A stretch of DNA of 64,000 nt from the NCBI GenBank assembly GCA_031551765.1, contig JAVBNC010000010.1:1-64000 (forward strand), written 5' to 3'. Shown one piece after another: positions 1 to 9,585 of the stretch. Source of the DNA: JAVBNC01 sp031551765 (lineage in GTDB: Bacteria > Desulfobacterota > Desulfovibrionia > Desulfovibrionales > Desulfovibrionaceae). The notes beneath the pieces were generated by a model, which worked only from the letters and a program-made list of their open reading frames with translations, did no database searches and had not been told where the DNA came from. Position numbers and translations under genes: made by a program. The stretch's first letter is position 1, and each line of letters opens with the position of its first letter.

Positions 1-699
1 CTTAAACAGGGCATTAGCATCACGGAGCGGCGGCAAGTTTGGTTCCGCTTCAGGGGTGGCACCGTCCAGCAACGTATCGTGCATCTCCCGCACATCCTGC
101 TGCATCGCCGCAACGTCCTGCTGTGCGCCAAGGGCGATATCCGCACTGCCGGCCGCGTTGGTGGCGCTTTGGGCCGCCGCCTGCGCCTGGGCCGTGGCTT
201 CCGTGGCGCTGGACGCCGCACTGTCCGCGCTGCCCGCTGCCGCTGTTGCGCTGGATGCGGCTGCCGTGGCCGAACCTGCCGCTGCCGTTGCGGCTGCGGG
301 CGCGTCGATGATGGTGGGCATATTGGCCGCAGCCGTGTTTACCGCCGCGATGTGCTGACCAACGGTTTTGACCTGGGGAGCCACGGCGGCCACGGCGTTC
401 ACGTCCGCGATGTTGTCCGCCACCTTGTCCACATTGGCCGCGCGTTGCGCCACGGTGAGCACGGCGGGCATGTTCTTGCCCACGGCCGCGACGCTGTCCA
501 GTTCGGGCAGAATCGTGTCGACCTGCTCAGCAACCCCGTTGACCTTGGGGATGAAGTCCGCGTTCAGGCCGTCGGCCAAGGCTTTCATGTCCTTCAAGTT
601 GCTCTCTGCCGCGCGGTTGAACCGTTCCGGGTCGCCGGAATCCTTGAGCGCCAAGGGTTCGGTTATGGGCTGCACTTTTTTGATGGGGTCGAATGCCAT
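1..699 (-). CDS. Ala-rich tail fibre-like protein, 3' part cut by window edge
   Basis: This open frame starts at the ATG complementary to 697-699, overlapping the stop of the upstream gene (TAATG), and runs off base 1 without a stop, so 233 residues are visible. The N-terminus is MAFDPIKKVQPITEPLALKD. Residues from about 115 to 185 are a low-complexity Ala/Ser/Thr/Gly stretch of the kind that forms trimeric coiled coils in lambda Stf-like side fibres. Being last in the visible tail cluster, after the tape measure, fits a tail-tip or fibre role. The receptor-binding end is outside the window, so the fibre assignment is inference. Confidence 0.7.
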   Translation of the reverse strand, partial: MAFDPIKKVQPITEPLALKDSGDPERFNRAAESNLKDMKALADGLNADFIPKVNGVAEQVDTILPELDSVAAVGKNMPAVLTVAQRAANVDKVADNIADVNAVAAVAPQVKTVGQHIAAVNTAAANMPTIIDAPAAATAAAGSATAAASSATAAAGSADSAASSATEATAQAQAAAQSATNAAGSADIALGAQQDVAAMQQDVREMHDTLLDGATPEAEPNLPPLRDANALFK

Positions 700-1589
700 T
701 ACACTATCCCTCTCACGTCAAAGGTGGCGGTGGCGCGGCCCCAGGTATCAAGGCCCGCCTCGTATTCTTTCAGGAAGCCGAAAATTATCATGCACTGGAA
801 GCCGGTGCCGTCATCCCCGATCCACAGGGCCGGGTTGCCGGAAAGCTCGGACAGGCGCGCCTGCACATGGTCCATGTCTTTGGGGTCCAGAAAGACGGGG
901 AACGTGCCCCGCCGCGCGTTGCGCCGCTTCACCCACACCTCGTTGCCGAAGGCGTCAGTCCCGCTGACGGAGTAGTCGATAAAGCCGCTTCGCGCGCCGT
1001 ACTGGGTCTGGCCCAGGATAACCCGCTCCCCGACGATGATGGACCCGATAGCCGGGCGCGGGCCGGTGAGGGTGATGGTCAACTCGCCCGTGATCGGGGG
1101 AATGCCCGCCAAAACCAGGTCGGTTTCTTCGCGCCGCTTTCCGAAGTAGTAATCCCACCAGGACTCAGAATCCCGGAGCAGGCTTTTTTCTTCGCTGTCC
1201 CAGGCTATTTCGCCGTCACCGTCTTTCAGGGTGACGCGCAGAGAGGTGGCTTTTATGTTCAGCAACCCGACCCCTGTCGCCGGGCGCACGAAGGGCACCG
1301 TGATAGCTACCTCGGTTTGCCCTTCCATGGCCACGGTCTGCGTCGCGCGGTAAATGTCCAGGCAGGCGTATTGGTTGGTGATGGAAACGGTGCGCCAGGG
1401 CGCACCTTCCATGTCACAGTTGCCGGAAGGCTCTTTGTCCTGGCTTTCCGTCAGCGCCAGATAGACATAGTGCTTATCGATGACCTTCGCGCCTTCCTGG
1501 TACTCTGTGTTTTCGTCCCACAGCGGAGCCTCGTTTTCGGGCACGGGTTCATTCAGGATGCTCAGGGGTTGGGGGATGATCGCTTGCAT
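699..1589 (-). CDS. Phage tail protein downstream of tape measure (unknown family)
   Basis: This is a 296-residue protein whose ATG overlaps the tape-measure stop (TGATG) and whose stop overlaps the next ATG (TAATG), so translation is coupled. The N-terminus has a WDENTEYQEGAKVIDKHYVY segment resembling the small carbohydrate-binding folds seen in tail-tip proteins. The remainder looks beta-rich. In siphovirus gene order this slot holds distal-tail or baseplate proteins. I do not recognise a specific family, so the tail-tip role is inferred from position. Confidence 0.65.
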   Translation of the reverse strand: MQAIIPQPLSILNEPVPENEAPLWDENTEYQEGAKVIDKHYVYLALTESQDKEPSGNCDMEGAPWRTVSITNQYACLDIYRATQTVAMEGQTEVAITVPFVRPATGVGLLNIKATSLRVTLKDGDGEIAWDSEEKSLLRDSESWWDYYFGKRREETDLVLAGIPPITGELTITLTGPRPAIGSIIVGERVILGQTQYGARSGFIDYSVSGTDAFGNEVWVKRRNARRGTFPVFLDPKDMDHVQARLSELSGNPALWIGDDGTGFQCMIIFGFLKEYEAGLDTWGRATATFDVRGIV

Positions 1590-4500
1590 CAGTTCGCAAA
1601 CTCCGTCTTTTTCACGGGGGCATTGCTCCCCGCGCTTTTTTGCTCATAGGTGCCGATGCCCTCATCCGCGATTTGCTCCAGAACTTGCTTGCCGCCCTTG
1701 GTGTTTTTCTCGATAGCCGCGAGCTTGGCCAGGACGGCTTGAAGTAGCCGCTCACTCCGGGCGTTCTGTTCGCGCAGCATGGCTATTTCGGCCCGGCTGT
1801 CGCCGTCAGTGCCGGCCGCAGGCATGGACAGAAGCGCCCTGGTCACATCGGCGGGGAATATCCCGGCCCGCTGCGAAAGATTCACAATTTCCGGCCCATC
1901 TTCACCCACCAGCGCGAGGCCAGCCGTGGCGATACCGCCCGTGGCGAACCCTTCCAGCTTGCCGTACTTCCGGTACCATTCATCCAGGGTCAAACCGTCG
2001 CGGGTGATCGCGTCCATGACACTGTTCGCGGTCCATCCGCCTGCACTCTGGTCTGCCCGTAACGTCCGCCCCTCGTTCATGGCGTTGGCCTTGGCCTCCA
2101 GCAGTTCATACGGGCTGTTGTATTTGCCCTGGTACAGGGACGAGCCCTTGGACGCCTCTTCCGCCTTGGAGACCTTTTCCAGGGCGGCAAGCGCCGCGTC
2201 TAGGGCGGCTTGATTTGCCGCACCCGACAGTGCTTTTGCAGCCTCTATGGCCGCCAGTAATGCAGCATCGTTCGCCTGGGAACTGGCGGCCGCGCTGGCA
2301 GCATTCGCGGCTTCCATAGCGGCTTTCAGTTCATCCATCTTGCTCAGCACGCGCAGGCTGTCGATTTCCATTTGGGTGGTGATGCCCGCCAGAATGGCCT
2401 CGTCAATGGCCTTTTGCGCATTGATCCACAACTCCACGGCCGCATAGTACGCGGCCTCCAAGGCGGCCAGGTCGTTGCCCAGTTCCTCAAAGCCCCAGCG
2501 CTCATACGCGGCCATCTGCTCAGCGTGGGCGCGCTCATATTCCGCCCGGGCCGCGATCATGTCGGCGCGGAGTTCATCCAGGGTGCGATTGGTTTTGCTC
2601 TGCTGGTCAAGCTGCTCCTGCAAAAGGTCAATTTCGGCCTGGAGCGCGTCCACCTGGGACAGCGCTTCATTCTCCAAGGTGCGCAGCATGGCCTGCACAT
2701 CGTCAAAATCTTTGATGTAGTCGCTGTATTCGCCCTGATAGCCGTAACTGGAATCCAGGAACGACTTGGCCTTGGACGCGAACTGGGTTGCTGCATCCTT
2801 ATCCCCTGCCTGTGCAGAGGCGTACAGGCGCTCAATTTCGGCCTTGGCGGAACCGTACACCGTATCCGCCTGGTTCAGACTGGTGTCGGTCCACAGGTTG
2901 CTCCGGGCCTGGCTCATGCGGTCGGCCAGGGCCTGATTTGCCGAGAGTTCGGACTGGAGTGAGGAGAGAAGAGCCTTGGCCGCCGTTTCCCAAGCGCTTT
3001 TGGCGGCGTTGGCCCAGGCGTCCACGGCCTTCTTGATGCCGCTTTCGGCGCTGTCGAGGTCGGAGATCAGGCCCTTAACGAAAGCGAGGCGGGCGGCTTC
3101 GGCGGCACTGGCGGCGCTTTTAGCGGCATCAGAGAATCCCTTGAGTTGGGACTCGAGCTCAGCCAGCCAGGCTGCGGCTTGATCCGCAGCCGTCTTCATC
3201 TTTTCCGCTTCCTGGACCGCCAAAAGCGCCTCGTACTCTATGCTGCCCGCCCCAAACGTGTTTTTCGCCGTCGAGAGCTGGTCGCGGTGGGTTATATTCT
3301 GCTGCGCAACGGTGGTGTCGGCCCCGGCCGCTGTCATGGCGCGGAGCGTCAGGTCGTCATAAAACGGCTGGGTCAGGGCCAGGCGCGCGGCGTTGATGGC
3401 TTCCACGCGCAGGTGCTCGGCCTCTATCACGTCACTGATGGAACTGCCCGCGATTTCCATGGCGCCGATCAAGTCATCAAAGGCGGCGTTTACCGAGTCC
3501 ACGGCGGACACGATTTGCGTGACCGGGTTGACGATCTGGCGGGCCTGATCCAGAAGGCTCTGCTGGATATTGGCGCGCACGGCCTCGATTTGCGCGATCT
3601 GCTCTTCCGTGGCGCCCAAGATGTCCAGGGCCTTGATCCATTCATTGACGGTGTCGATTTGCTCCTTTGTCCTGGCCTGGAGGTCTGAAAGCGGGTTCAG
3701 GGCCTCGTCGATCTGATCCAGGAAACTCTGCGTTACGGCGGAACGGTAGCGGCCCATGACTTCCGCAATGGCCTCGTCCGTCCAGCCGGTGTTGTCCAGG
3801 TATTCCGCCTGGTGGGCGTTCATTTGCTCCACGGCGGCGAGCGCATCCGTAACCCATTGGCTGATGGGTTCCACCGGGTTTTCGATGTTGCTGATGATCG
3901 ACTCTATGGTGGCCATGCCGGAAAGCGCCGCAATGAACTTGTCAAACGCGGCCTGGACGTCGTCAAACTGGCTGGCCTGGATTTCATGCAGGTTGTCCGC
4001 CAGGTTGTCCATGGTGATCCAGTTGAAGTCCGGGCCGGTGTTGTTGCTGCCCAATTTCCCGCGCACCATGTCGAACAGGCTGACCACGATTTCCCGGCCG
4101 GTCAGGCGGTCTTTGTCCGCCTCTTCTGCCTGGATGCGGATCTGCTCGCCGTTGTCGTCGATGTAGTACTTGGCTTCCCTGGCGGAAATTTCGGAATCCC
4201 ACTTGGCAAGCTCTTTTTCCAAAACACCCCGAATGTATTCCGGCGTGTTCATTTCCAGGCGCTGTTCGCCGGTGAGGTACAGGTCCTTCGTCCATTCCGG
4301 CTGGGTGCGCATGATTTCCGCGTGCAGCAGGTCAACGAGGCTCTGGTTGTTGACGATGTCCCGCAGCGCTTCCACGCCCGTGGATTGCATGTTGTCAACG
4401 GCCTTCACCAGGTCCTGGGTGAGCTCGCCGCGCAGCTGGGGCTGGTCCACAACCAGTTTCCCGGCGTATTCCCAGTCGCTGAAATCAATTTCCAGGAAGC

Positions 4501-7500
4501 CTTTGGCCCATTGCTTTTGCACGTCTTTGGCTACGTCGTTGGCCCATTCCTGGAAGTTTTCGGCGGTGATGTTCTTGTCTTTCCAGGTGCCCCCGAAGGA
4601 CATGGTTTCCTGCATGGCCGCGCTGTTCCACCACTGTTCCCGGATGGATTCCGGGATAATGTCCGCCACTTCTTTCGTCGTGGTGAGGATGTAATCCATG
4701 GCGGCGTTGGTGACGGTGCGCAGGTCGTAGGCGGAATCCCACACGTCCGGGTCGCTTTTGTTGGAGCGGGTGAAGGTGAGGTAATTCCCGGCTTCCGTGG
4801 CGAAACCGTCTTTCCCCTGCTGCAGTTCGGCAATATTCTGCATGGCCGAGCCGCTCAGGAAGGCCTGGTCGTTGGTCAGGTTGAGCAGGGATTGAACGCG
4901 GACGGCGTCTTTATTGCGGCCTCCGCCGCCGAAAAGCGAGCCAACCAGCGCGCCCAGGGCCGCGCCGATACCAGCGCCGATCGGGCCGCCAATGGAGCCG
5001 ATAGCCGCCCCAGCCACCAGACCGCCATAGGTGGACATGGTTTTGGAGGCCTGGCCCTTGGCGGCAACAGTGGCCAGGGTGATGACAGAGCCGACCACCC
5101 CGGCAAAACCGGCCATTGCTCCGGATGCCGACGATGCTGCGGTGGCCATGTTGGACGCTGAGGATGCGGCGGCGGACGAGGCAACCTCCATTGCTTCCGC
5201 CGCCGTGGCTCCGGCTTCCATGGCCGCCGTAAAGCTGTCGCTGTACGCAACGGCCTCCGCTATGCCCTGTGCGGTGCCTATCCCCTCATACAAGCTGCCC
5301 GCGCCACCGAAGTTGCCCATTCCGGTTCCGGCAAAAAAATCACTGGCGTAATTCCAGGCCTTGCTGCCGTAGTCGTACAGCGATTTTGCGCCGCTGAGGT
5401 AGTTGCCGAGGCTGCCGCCTGACGCGCCGCCCGCGCTGCCGGAAAACAGACTGGTGACGCCGCCCATGAGGCTGTTGGAGCCGGAACCGCCAAGCCCAAG
5501 CATGCCCTGCACGCTCTGGGCCAGGTAGACGGTAATGGGCTGGGTGAGCGCATAATGGGCGAGCTGGGCCAGGAACTTCTTGAACAACGAAGAGAAGCTG
5601 TCCAGCGACAGCTTGCCGTCCTCGAAAAACTTTTCCCACATGCTCTGGAAGCCGCTGTCAATTCCACGGATGGCGGTGGAAAATATGGATTCAAGTTGCT
5701 TTGCGGCGTTGCTGGCCTCGGCAACAAATTTGGTCATGGCCCGGGTGATGCCGTCTATGCCCTCGTGGGAAAGCTGAAGTTTTTCCAGCCGAACCCACTC
5801 ATCCACCATTTCTTTGGGGATGCCCCGGATCTTCATGTACAGGTCAGCCTGCATCTGAAGTACCTCGTTCTGGAACTCCAAAGAGAGACCGTACTGCCCG
5901 GAAAGCTCCTCCAGTCTGCGGTAGAAATTTAATTTTTCCTGAGCATTTTGAAGCTGTTTTTCCTCTTCCCGGCGCTCAAGCTCTTTGAGCTTGTATTGCT
6001 TCGTGAGTTCGGCCTCTTGCTCTTTCAGGCCGCGCAATTGGAGATCTTTGATCTTCTGCGCCGCGGCCATTTGCTTGTCGTATTCCAGCGTAATTTTACG
6101 CTGCTCACGAGCCATCGGCTCCAGGGACCAACCCTCCATCGCTTCTTTGAGCGACTTGATCCTGGCTTCGGTTTCCTTGATTTCAGTGCTTAATTTTTCG
6201 GCGGCTTTGGCTTCGGATTTGCTGACACCGAACTGTTTTGCGCCAGCGGAATAGGCATCAATTTTTTTTGCCAGATCCAATAGCTTCTTTTGAGCTTCCA
6301 CGGCAGCGGCTTGAAGCCGCGCCCGGTCTTCTTCGGCCTTTGCCGCCTTGGCATCTAAAAGCGCGATTTCAACCTTTAGATCGGCCTCAACCTGAGTGCC
6401 TTTGAGATATTCGGCCAGGGCGCTTAATCTGGTTTGTGCCGCATTGGCTTGGATGACAGCCTCCTGGGCATCCATCGTCGCCATGACTGTGCGGCGTTGA
6501 ATTCTGGCGATCTCGTATTCCTGCTCTGTTTTCAAATGCTCGAGCATGGCTATCGCAGCATGAATGCGCTCTTTGTTGCGCTGCTCCTCGATGTCCTTCA
6601 GAGCCTTCGTATTTTTTAAGGTCTTTTCCAGGAAAGCCCCGGCTTCTGCCGTGGTGGCGAAGCTGGCTTTCTCCGATGCCAGAACCTTGTCAATCTGCTC
6701 TTGCAACTGGGCATATGAAGCGCCTAGTAAATCGACTGCTCCCTTGCTTTGATAAACGGATTTACCGACAGCATCCTGCGCCTGCGCCAGCTTTTCGGTC
6801 CAGGCATACATGGCCTTAATCCGATCAATCATTTCCTGGAGCACCGGGGAAGCATTGCCGGCCAACTGCATTTCTTGAAGAGCGTTCAAAGTGGACATCA
6901 AGATGTTCAGTTGTTCGGACGCGGAAGCCGTCGCGGACATCTGGGCCCTCATCGCGTCCCACATGCCCTTCATTTTCTCGCTTGCGCCGCCAGTGGACTT
7001 CTCCAGGTCCTTCATGCGGTCATCGACATCGCCCAACACCTGGTTAAAGTCGTCCCACTGATCCTTGTATTCTTCGACGAACTGCGTTTGCTGTTCGATT
7101 TGCTCCATGCTGGGAGGCTCGTAGGATTCGAAAAGCCGTTTCTGCCTTTCGTATTCCTCGGTAACCTTTTTCAGCTCTTGCTGTAGGCCAAGCTGTATGT
7201 TTTTCTGCTGGGCCTCGGTCAGACTTTCGATAGAGGCCGTGGCACCCTGCGCGGAGCGCCGCATGTCGTCAAACAGCCGCGCGCCGTCCTGAATGGCTTT
7301 ATTGCCCTCCTGGAGCTTGTTCCAGAGCAGGGCGAGAGCGCCGACAGCCACACCGGCCCACAAGAAGGGATTCTTTGCCAAATTCAGCAACGTAGTGAGC
7401 AGACTCTTGCTTGCCAGATCGGTCCTGGCCTTGGCGGCGGCAAGGGCATTTTCCGCCGTCGCCTGCTCACCGTTGACCACAGTTTCTATTTTCTTGAGCG

Positions 7501-8731
7501 CGATAATCTCTTTTTGCAGGTTGACGCTAGCGGAGCGGACGTAGGTGGTGGATAGCGCCGCCTCTTTTTGAGCGATTTCTGCGGCAATCGCTTTGGACGC
7601 TTCCCTCGTTATTTGAGCCTCGGTTTCCAGGGCGGCGAGGTTCACAACGTTCTTGCCTATCAATGCCGTCTTGAGCGCGTCCACAACACTCGTATATTTC
7701 GCGTATTCAGTGATGGACTTGCCTATAATGCTCGAAGCCAAAGACTGCGCAGAGACATACGTTGTCAGCGCAACCAGCAGGACGTTGAAATTATTGGCGA
7801 CGAACGCGAGAGCGGCGCTGAGGTTTTCGCCCCATTTCTGAAGCGTTCCGTCTGCGGACAGTTCGGTTATATAGGCGTGGAATTCGCGCAGGCGCACGCC
7901 AATAGCGTCTAAGGCATCGCCAAGCGGCCGAAGCGTTATTTGCCCGAGAGATGCCTCAAGGCTTTCAAACATGGCCTGAATTCCGCCCCACTTCGTGACA
8001 GCGGACTCCATTGTGGCGGTGTACGTTCCAGTGAGCTTGGCGGCGGATTCCAGCGTGGCGTTCATGCGCGCCGTAACTTTTTCATTTTCGGTCAACGCGC
8101 TGGATGTCTTGCCTAACGTCTTGGCGAGTTCTTTGTATGCCTTATCAAAGTTTACCGTCAGGCCCATCGTGGACAGCGTTTCGCTGTGCCCGCTTAAAAT
8201 GGCCTTGGTCAGTCCCTTAAACGCCTCTGTGGCGCTTTTTGTCGATGTGATGGAAAGATTCTGCGCGGCTGATGCAAGCTGCGTTGTTTTTTGAAGGTCA
8301 GCTTCAGCGGCCGCAAGCGCTGTAAGCTGCTGTCGCGACGCGCTGATGGAAATATCGGCATTTTGCAATATTCTATCGAACTTCGCCATTTCAGCGGCGG
8401 AATACCCGGCGCGCTGGCCCGCCTGCTCCATTGCCATGCCTAGCGCCTGCGCGTTCGCGGCGGCTGTGGCAAAACCCTTGGTGTAGTCGACTATTTTGTT
8501 TAAAGCGAACAGCCCGGCGGCGAACTTCACCAGCTTTTCAAGGGAGGCCGAAAGCCTGTCAGTGGCTTTTTGGGTGGTTTCGGAGGTCTTTTGCAGATCC
8601 CCCATGGACGCCTTGAGATTGTCCGTGGATTTTTCTGCGGTGGCGGCGCTTTTTTGGAGATCGTCCAGACGAGTGGAGGCGACCGCGACACCGTCGCTGC
8701 GGACCTCAAGTCCGAGTACAGCTAAGTCCAT
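1589..8731 (-). CDS. Tail tape measure protein
   Basis: This 2380-residue protein is by far the longest in the window, as expected for the tape measure that sets siphovirus tail length and is ejected with the DNA. It has long Ala/Glu/Lys/Gln-rich coiled-coil stretches (about residues 500-1000 and 1700-2250). A Gly/Ala-rich hydrophobic region around residues 1190-1260 has GxxxG-like patterns typical of the membrane-inserting part. It is followed directly by tail-tip genes and preceded by the frameshifted chaperone pair, the canonical order. If the usual scaling of about 1.5 angstrom per residue holds, the tail would be very long. Confidence 0.93.
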   Translation of the reverse strand: MDLAVLGLEVRSDGVAVASTRLDDLQKSAATAEKSTDNLKASMGDLQKTSETTQKATDRLSASLEKLVKFAAGLFALNKIVDYTKGFATAAANAQALGMAMEQAGQRAGYSAAEMAKFDRILQNADISISASRQQLTALAAAEADLQKTTQLASAAQNLSITSTKSATEAFKGLTKAILSGHSETLSTMGLTVNFDKAYKELAKTLGKTSSALTENEKVTARMNATLESAAKLTGTYTATMESAVTKWGGIQAMFESLEASLGQITLRPLGDALDAIGVRLREFHAYITELSADGTLQKWGENLSAALAFVANNFNVLLVALTTYVSAQSLASSIIGKSITEYAKYTSVVDALKTALIGKNVVNLAALETEAQITREASKAIAAEIAQKEAALSTTYVRSASVNLQKEIIALKKIETVVNGEQATAENALAAAKARTDLASKSLLTTLLNLAKNPFLWAGVAVGALALLWNKLQEGNKAIQDGARLFDDMRRSAQGATASIESLTEAQQKNIQLGLQQELKKVTEEYERQKRLFESYEPPSMEQIEQQTQFVEEYKDQWDDFNQVLGDVDDRMKDLEKSTGGASEKMKGMWDAMRAQMSATASASEQLNILMSTLNALQEMQLAGNASPVLQEMIDRIKAMYAWTEKLAQAQDAVGKSVYQSKGAVDLLGASYAQLQEQIDKVLASEKASFATTAEAGAFLEKTLKNTKALKDIEEQRNKERIHAAIAMLEHLKTEQEYEIARIQRRTVMATMDAQEAVIQANAAQTRLSALAEYLKGTQVEADLKVEIALLDAKAAKAEEDRARLQAAAVEAQKKLLDLAKKIDAYSAGAKQFGVSKSEAKAAEKLSTEIKETEARIKSLKEAMEGWSLEPMAREQRKITLEYDKQMAAAQKIKDLQLRGLKEQEAELTKQYKLKELERREEEKQLQNAQEKLNFYRRLEELSGQYGLSLEFQNEVLQMQADLYMKIRGIPKEMVDEWVRLEKLQLSHEGIDGITRAMTKFVAEASNAAKQLESIFSTAIRGIDSGFQSMWEKFFEDGKLSLDSFSSLFKKFLAQLAHYALTQPITVYLAQSVQGMLGLGGSGSNSLMGGVTSLFSGSAGGASGGSLGNYLSGAKSLYDYGSKAWNYASDFFAGTGMGNFGGAGSLYEGIGTAQGIAEAVAYSDSFTAAMEAGATAAEAMEVASSAAASSASNMATAASSASGAMAGFAGVVGSVITLATVAAKGQASKTMSTYGGLVAGAAIGSIGGPIGAGIGAALGALVGSLFGGGGRNKDAVRVQSLLNLTNDQAFLSGSAMQNIAELQQGKDGFATEAGNYLTFTRSNKSDPDVWDSAYDLRTVTNAAMDYILTTTKEVADIIPESIREQWWNSAAMQETMSFGGTWKDKNITAENFQEWANDVAKDVQKQWAKGFLEIDFSDWEYAGKLVVDQPQLRGELTQDLVKAVDNMQSTGVEALRDIVNNQSLVDLLHAEIMRTQPEWTKDLYLTGEQRLEMNTPEYIRGVLEKELAKWDSEISAREAKYYIDDNGEQIRIQAEEADKDRLTGREIVVSLFDMVRGKLGSNNTGPDFNWITMDNLADNLHEIQASQFDDVQAAFDKFIAALSGMATIESIISNIENPVEPISQWVTDALAAVEQMNAHQAEYLDNTGWTDEAIAEVMGRYRSAVTQSFLDQIDEALNPLSDLQARTKEQIDTVNEWIKALDILGATEEQIAQIEAVRANIQQSLLDQARQIVNPVTQIVSAVDSVNAAFDDLIGAMEIAGSSISDVIEAEHLRVEAINAARLALTQPFYDDLTLRAMTAAGADTTVAQQNITHRDQLSTAKNTFGAGSIEYEALLAVQEAEKMKTAADQAAAWLAELESQLKGFSDAAKSAASAAEAARLAFVKGLISDLDSAESGIKKAVDAWANAAKSAWETAAKALLSSLQSELSANQALADRMSQARSNLWTDTSLNQADTVYGSAKAEIERLYASAQAGDKDAATQFASKAKSFLDSSYGYQGEYSDYIKDFDDVQAMLRTLENEALSQVDALQAEIDLLQEQLDQQSKTNRTLDELRADMIAARAEYERAHAEQMAAYERWGFEELGNDLAALEAAYYAAVELWINAQKAIDEAILAGITTQMEIDSLRVLSKMDELKAAMEAANAASAAASSQANDAALLAAIEAAKALSGAANQAALDAALAALEKVSKAEEASKGSSLYQGKYNSPYELLEAKANAMNEGRTLRADQSAGGWTANSVMDAITRDGLTLDEWYRKYGKLEGFATGGIATAGLALVGEDGPEIVNLSQRAGIFPADVTRALLSMPAAGTDGDSRAEIAMLREQNARSERLLQAVLAKLAAIEKNTKGGKQVLEQIADEGIGTYEQKSAGSNAPVKKTEFAN

Positions 8732-8743
8732 GGTCGCCTCCCG

Positions 8744-9079
8744 TTATCCCTTCTTCGCCCTTATCTCGCTGTGGCTGCTGATGAACTGTTGATCCAGCGC
8801 CCGCAGCAGGCGGATATGAACGGGCTGTAGTGTTGTGCGTGTGAGCCGCGCCCAGGCTTCCAGTTCCGTGTGCGCGATAACGTCAGGCCCGTTGAATCCG
8901 CTTGGTACCCCGGCGCGGATATCCCAGAACCAGTCCCACAAGTCCGTTCCGGCTTCCGGTACCTCCGGAAGCGGGTATTCCTCCGGCCATTCACCGCCTT
9001 CGGGCACTGTGGCTGACAGGTGGTCCAGCAGCCGTGACCCGTCCTTGCGCGGGGCCACAAGGCGGACGTGCCGCCTCAT
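8744..9079 (-). CDS. Tail assembly chaperone, T-like part (made by -1 frameshift)
   Basis: This 111-residue ORF lies in the -1 frame relative to the upstream chaperone ORF. Its frame is open upstream of the ATG back through the slippery heptamer at 9115-9109, giving LQLEEELREA before MRRHVRLVAP. It is therefore probably expressed mainly as the C-terminal part of a fusion with the upstream protein, like lambda gpGT. The hydrophobic core DLWDWFWDIRAG and the position just before the tape measure match tail chaperones. An independent start at 9079 is possible, but no clear ribosome site is seen. Confidence 0.8.
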   Translation of the reverse strand: MRRHVRLVAPRKDGSRLLDHLSATVPEGGEWPEEYPLPEVPEAGTDLWDWFWDIRAGVPSGFNGPDVIAHTELEAWARLTRTTLQPVHIRLLRALDQQFISSHSEIRAKKG

Positions 9080-9099
9080 AGCCTCCCGCAGTTCCTCCT

Positions 9100-9528
9100 C
9101 TAGCTGGAGAAAAAATTGGCGCGGTCACCCACAAAGGTGTCAACCTGCTCCCGGATAAAGGGGAACTTGGTGTAGAGCATGCGGGTGTTTTCCTCGTTGC
9201 ATTCCAGGTCGCGGCCATCCTGGCGCGCGCCTTCCCAGCCAACGGTGATGCCCACCAGCAGCTCCAGACCGGAGGCGTCCATGGCCTCAATGCTCACGGG
9301 CCTGCCTCGTGTTTTCTGCATGACGGTCAGGCTGCGGTTCTTGATCTTGCGGTCAATGCGCTTGTAGAGGTCGGAATCCGGGCTGGCCACCTGAATCCGC
9401 ATATCGGTGGGCGCCCCCGTAACCGGGTGGGTGATAGTGGCCCACGCTTTATCAATCGCGGCCTGGGCAATCTGCCCCAAGTCGAATCCCGTTGTTTCCG
9501 TCGCGCTGGCCGTCATGTTCGTATCCAT
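9100..9528 (-). CDS. Tail assembly chaperone, G-like
   Basis: This 142-residue protein sits between the tail tube gene and the tape measure, the slot of lambda gpG. It starts with MDTNMTASATETTGFDLGQI and ends NFFSS at a TAG seven bases after a slippery TTTTTTC. A minority of ribosomes should shift to the -1 frame and make a longer G-GT fusion of about 260 residues. These chaperones coat the tape measure during tail polymerisation. Sequence similarity to lambda G is not obvious, so the call rests on synteny and the frameshift. Confidence 0.82.
   Translation of the reverse strand: MDTNMTASATETTGFDLGQIAQAAIDKAWATITHPVTGAPTDMRIQVASPDSDLYKRIDRKIKNRSLTVMQKTRGRPVSIEAMDASGLELLVGITVGWEGARQDGRDLECNEENTRMLYTKFPFIREQVDTFVGDRANFFSS
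9109..9115 (-). other. Programmed -1 ribosomal frameshift site (T TTT TTC)
   Basis: On the minus strand the upstream chaperone reads GCC AAT TTT TTC TCC AGC TAG. The heptamer T TTT TTC is in the correct phase for a -1 slip, seven bases before the zero-frame stop (9102-9100). After the slip, reading continues CTC CAG CTA GAG GAG GAA CTG into the 8744-9079 frame without a stop. The phase, position and gene context match the lambda G/GT arrangement. Confidence 0.85.
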
Positions 9529-9585
9529 GCAAATCTCCTGTGTTTACGCCCCGCAAAAAAAACGGGCGGCATGTTTGCGCCCCGC

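Noticed and set aside
79..975. Plus-strand ORFs of up to 298 residues over the left edge
   Set aside because: They are antisense to the Ala-rich tail gene and its upstream neighbour. Their low-complexity Arg/Gly/His composition is the mirror of the GC-rich coding frame.
1..1589. Possible diversity-generating retroelement, given the Bordetella-phage-like tail layout
   Set aside because: No reverse transcriptase or template repeat is present in the window. The fibre 3' end lies outside it, so this cannot be judged here.
3812..5161. 449-residue plus-strand ORF inside the tape measure
   Set aside because: It has no start signal and is fully inside a clearly coding minus-strand gene. It is a shadow of GC-rich codons.
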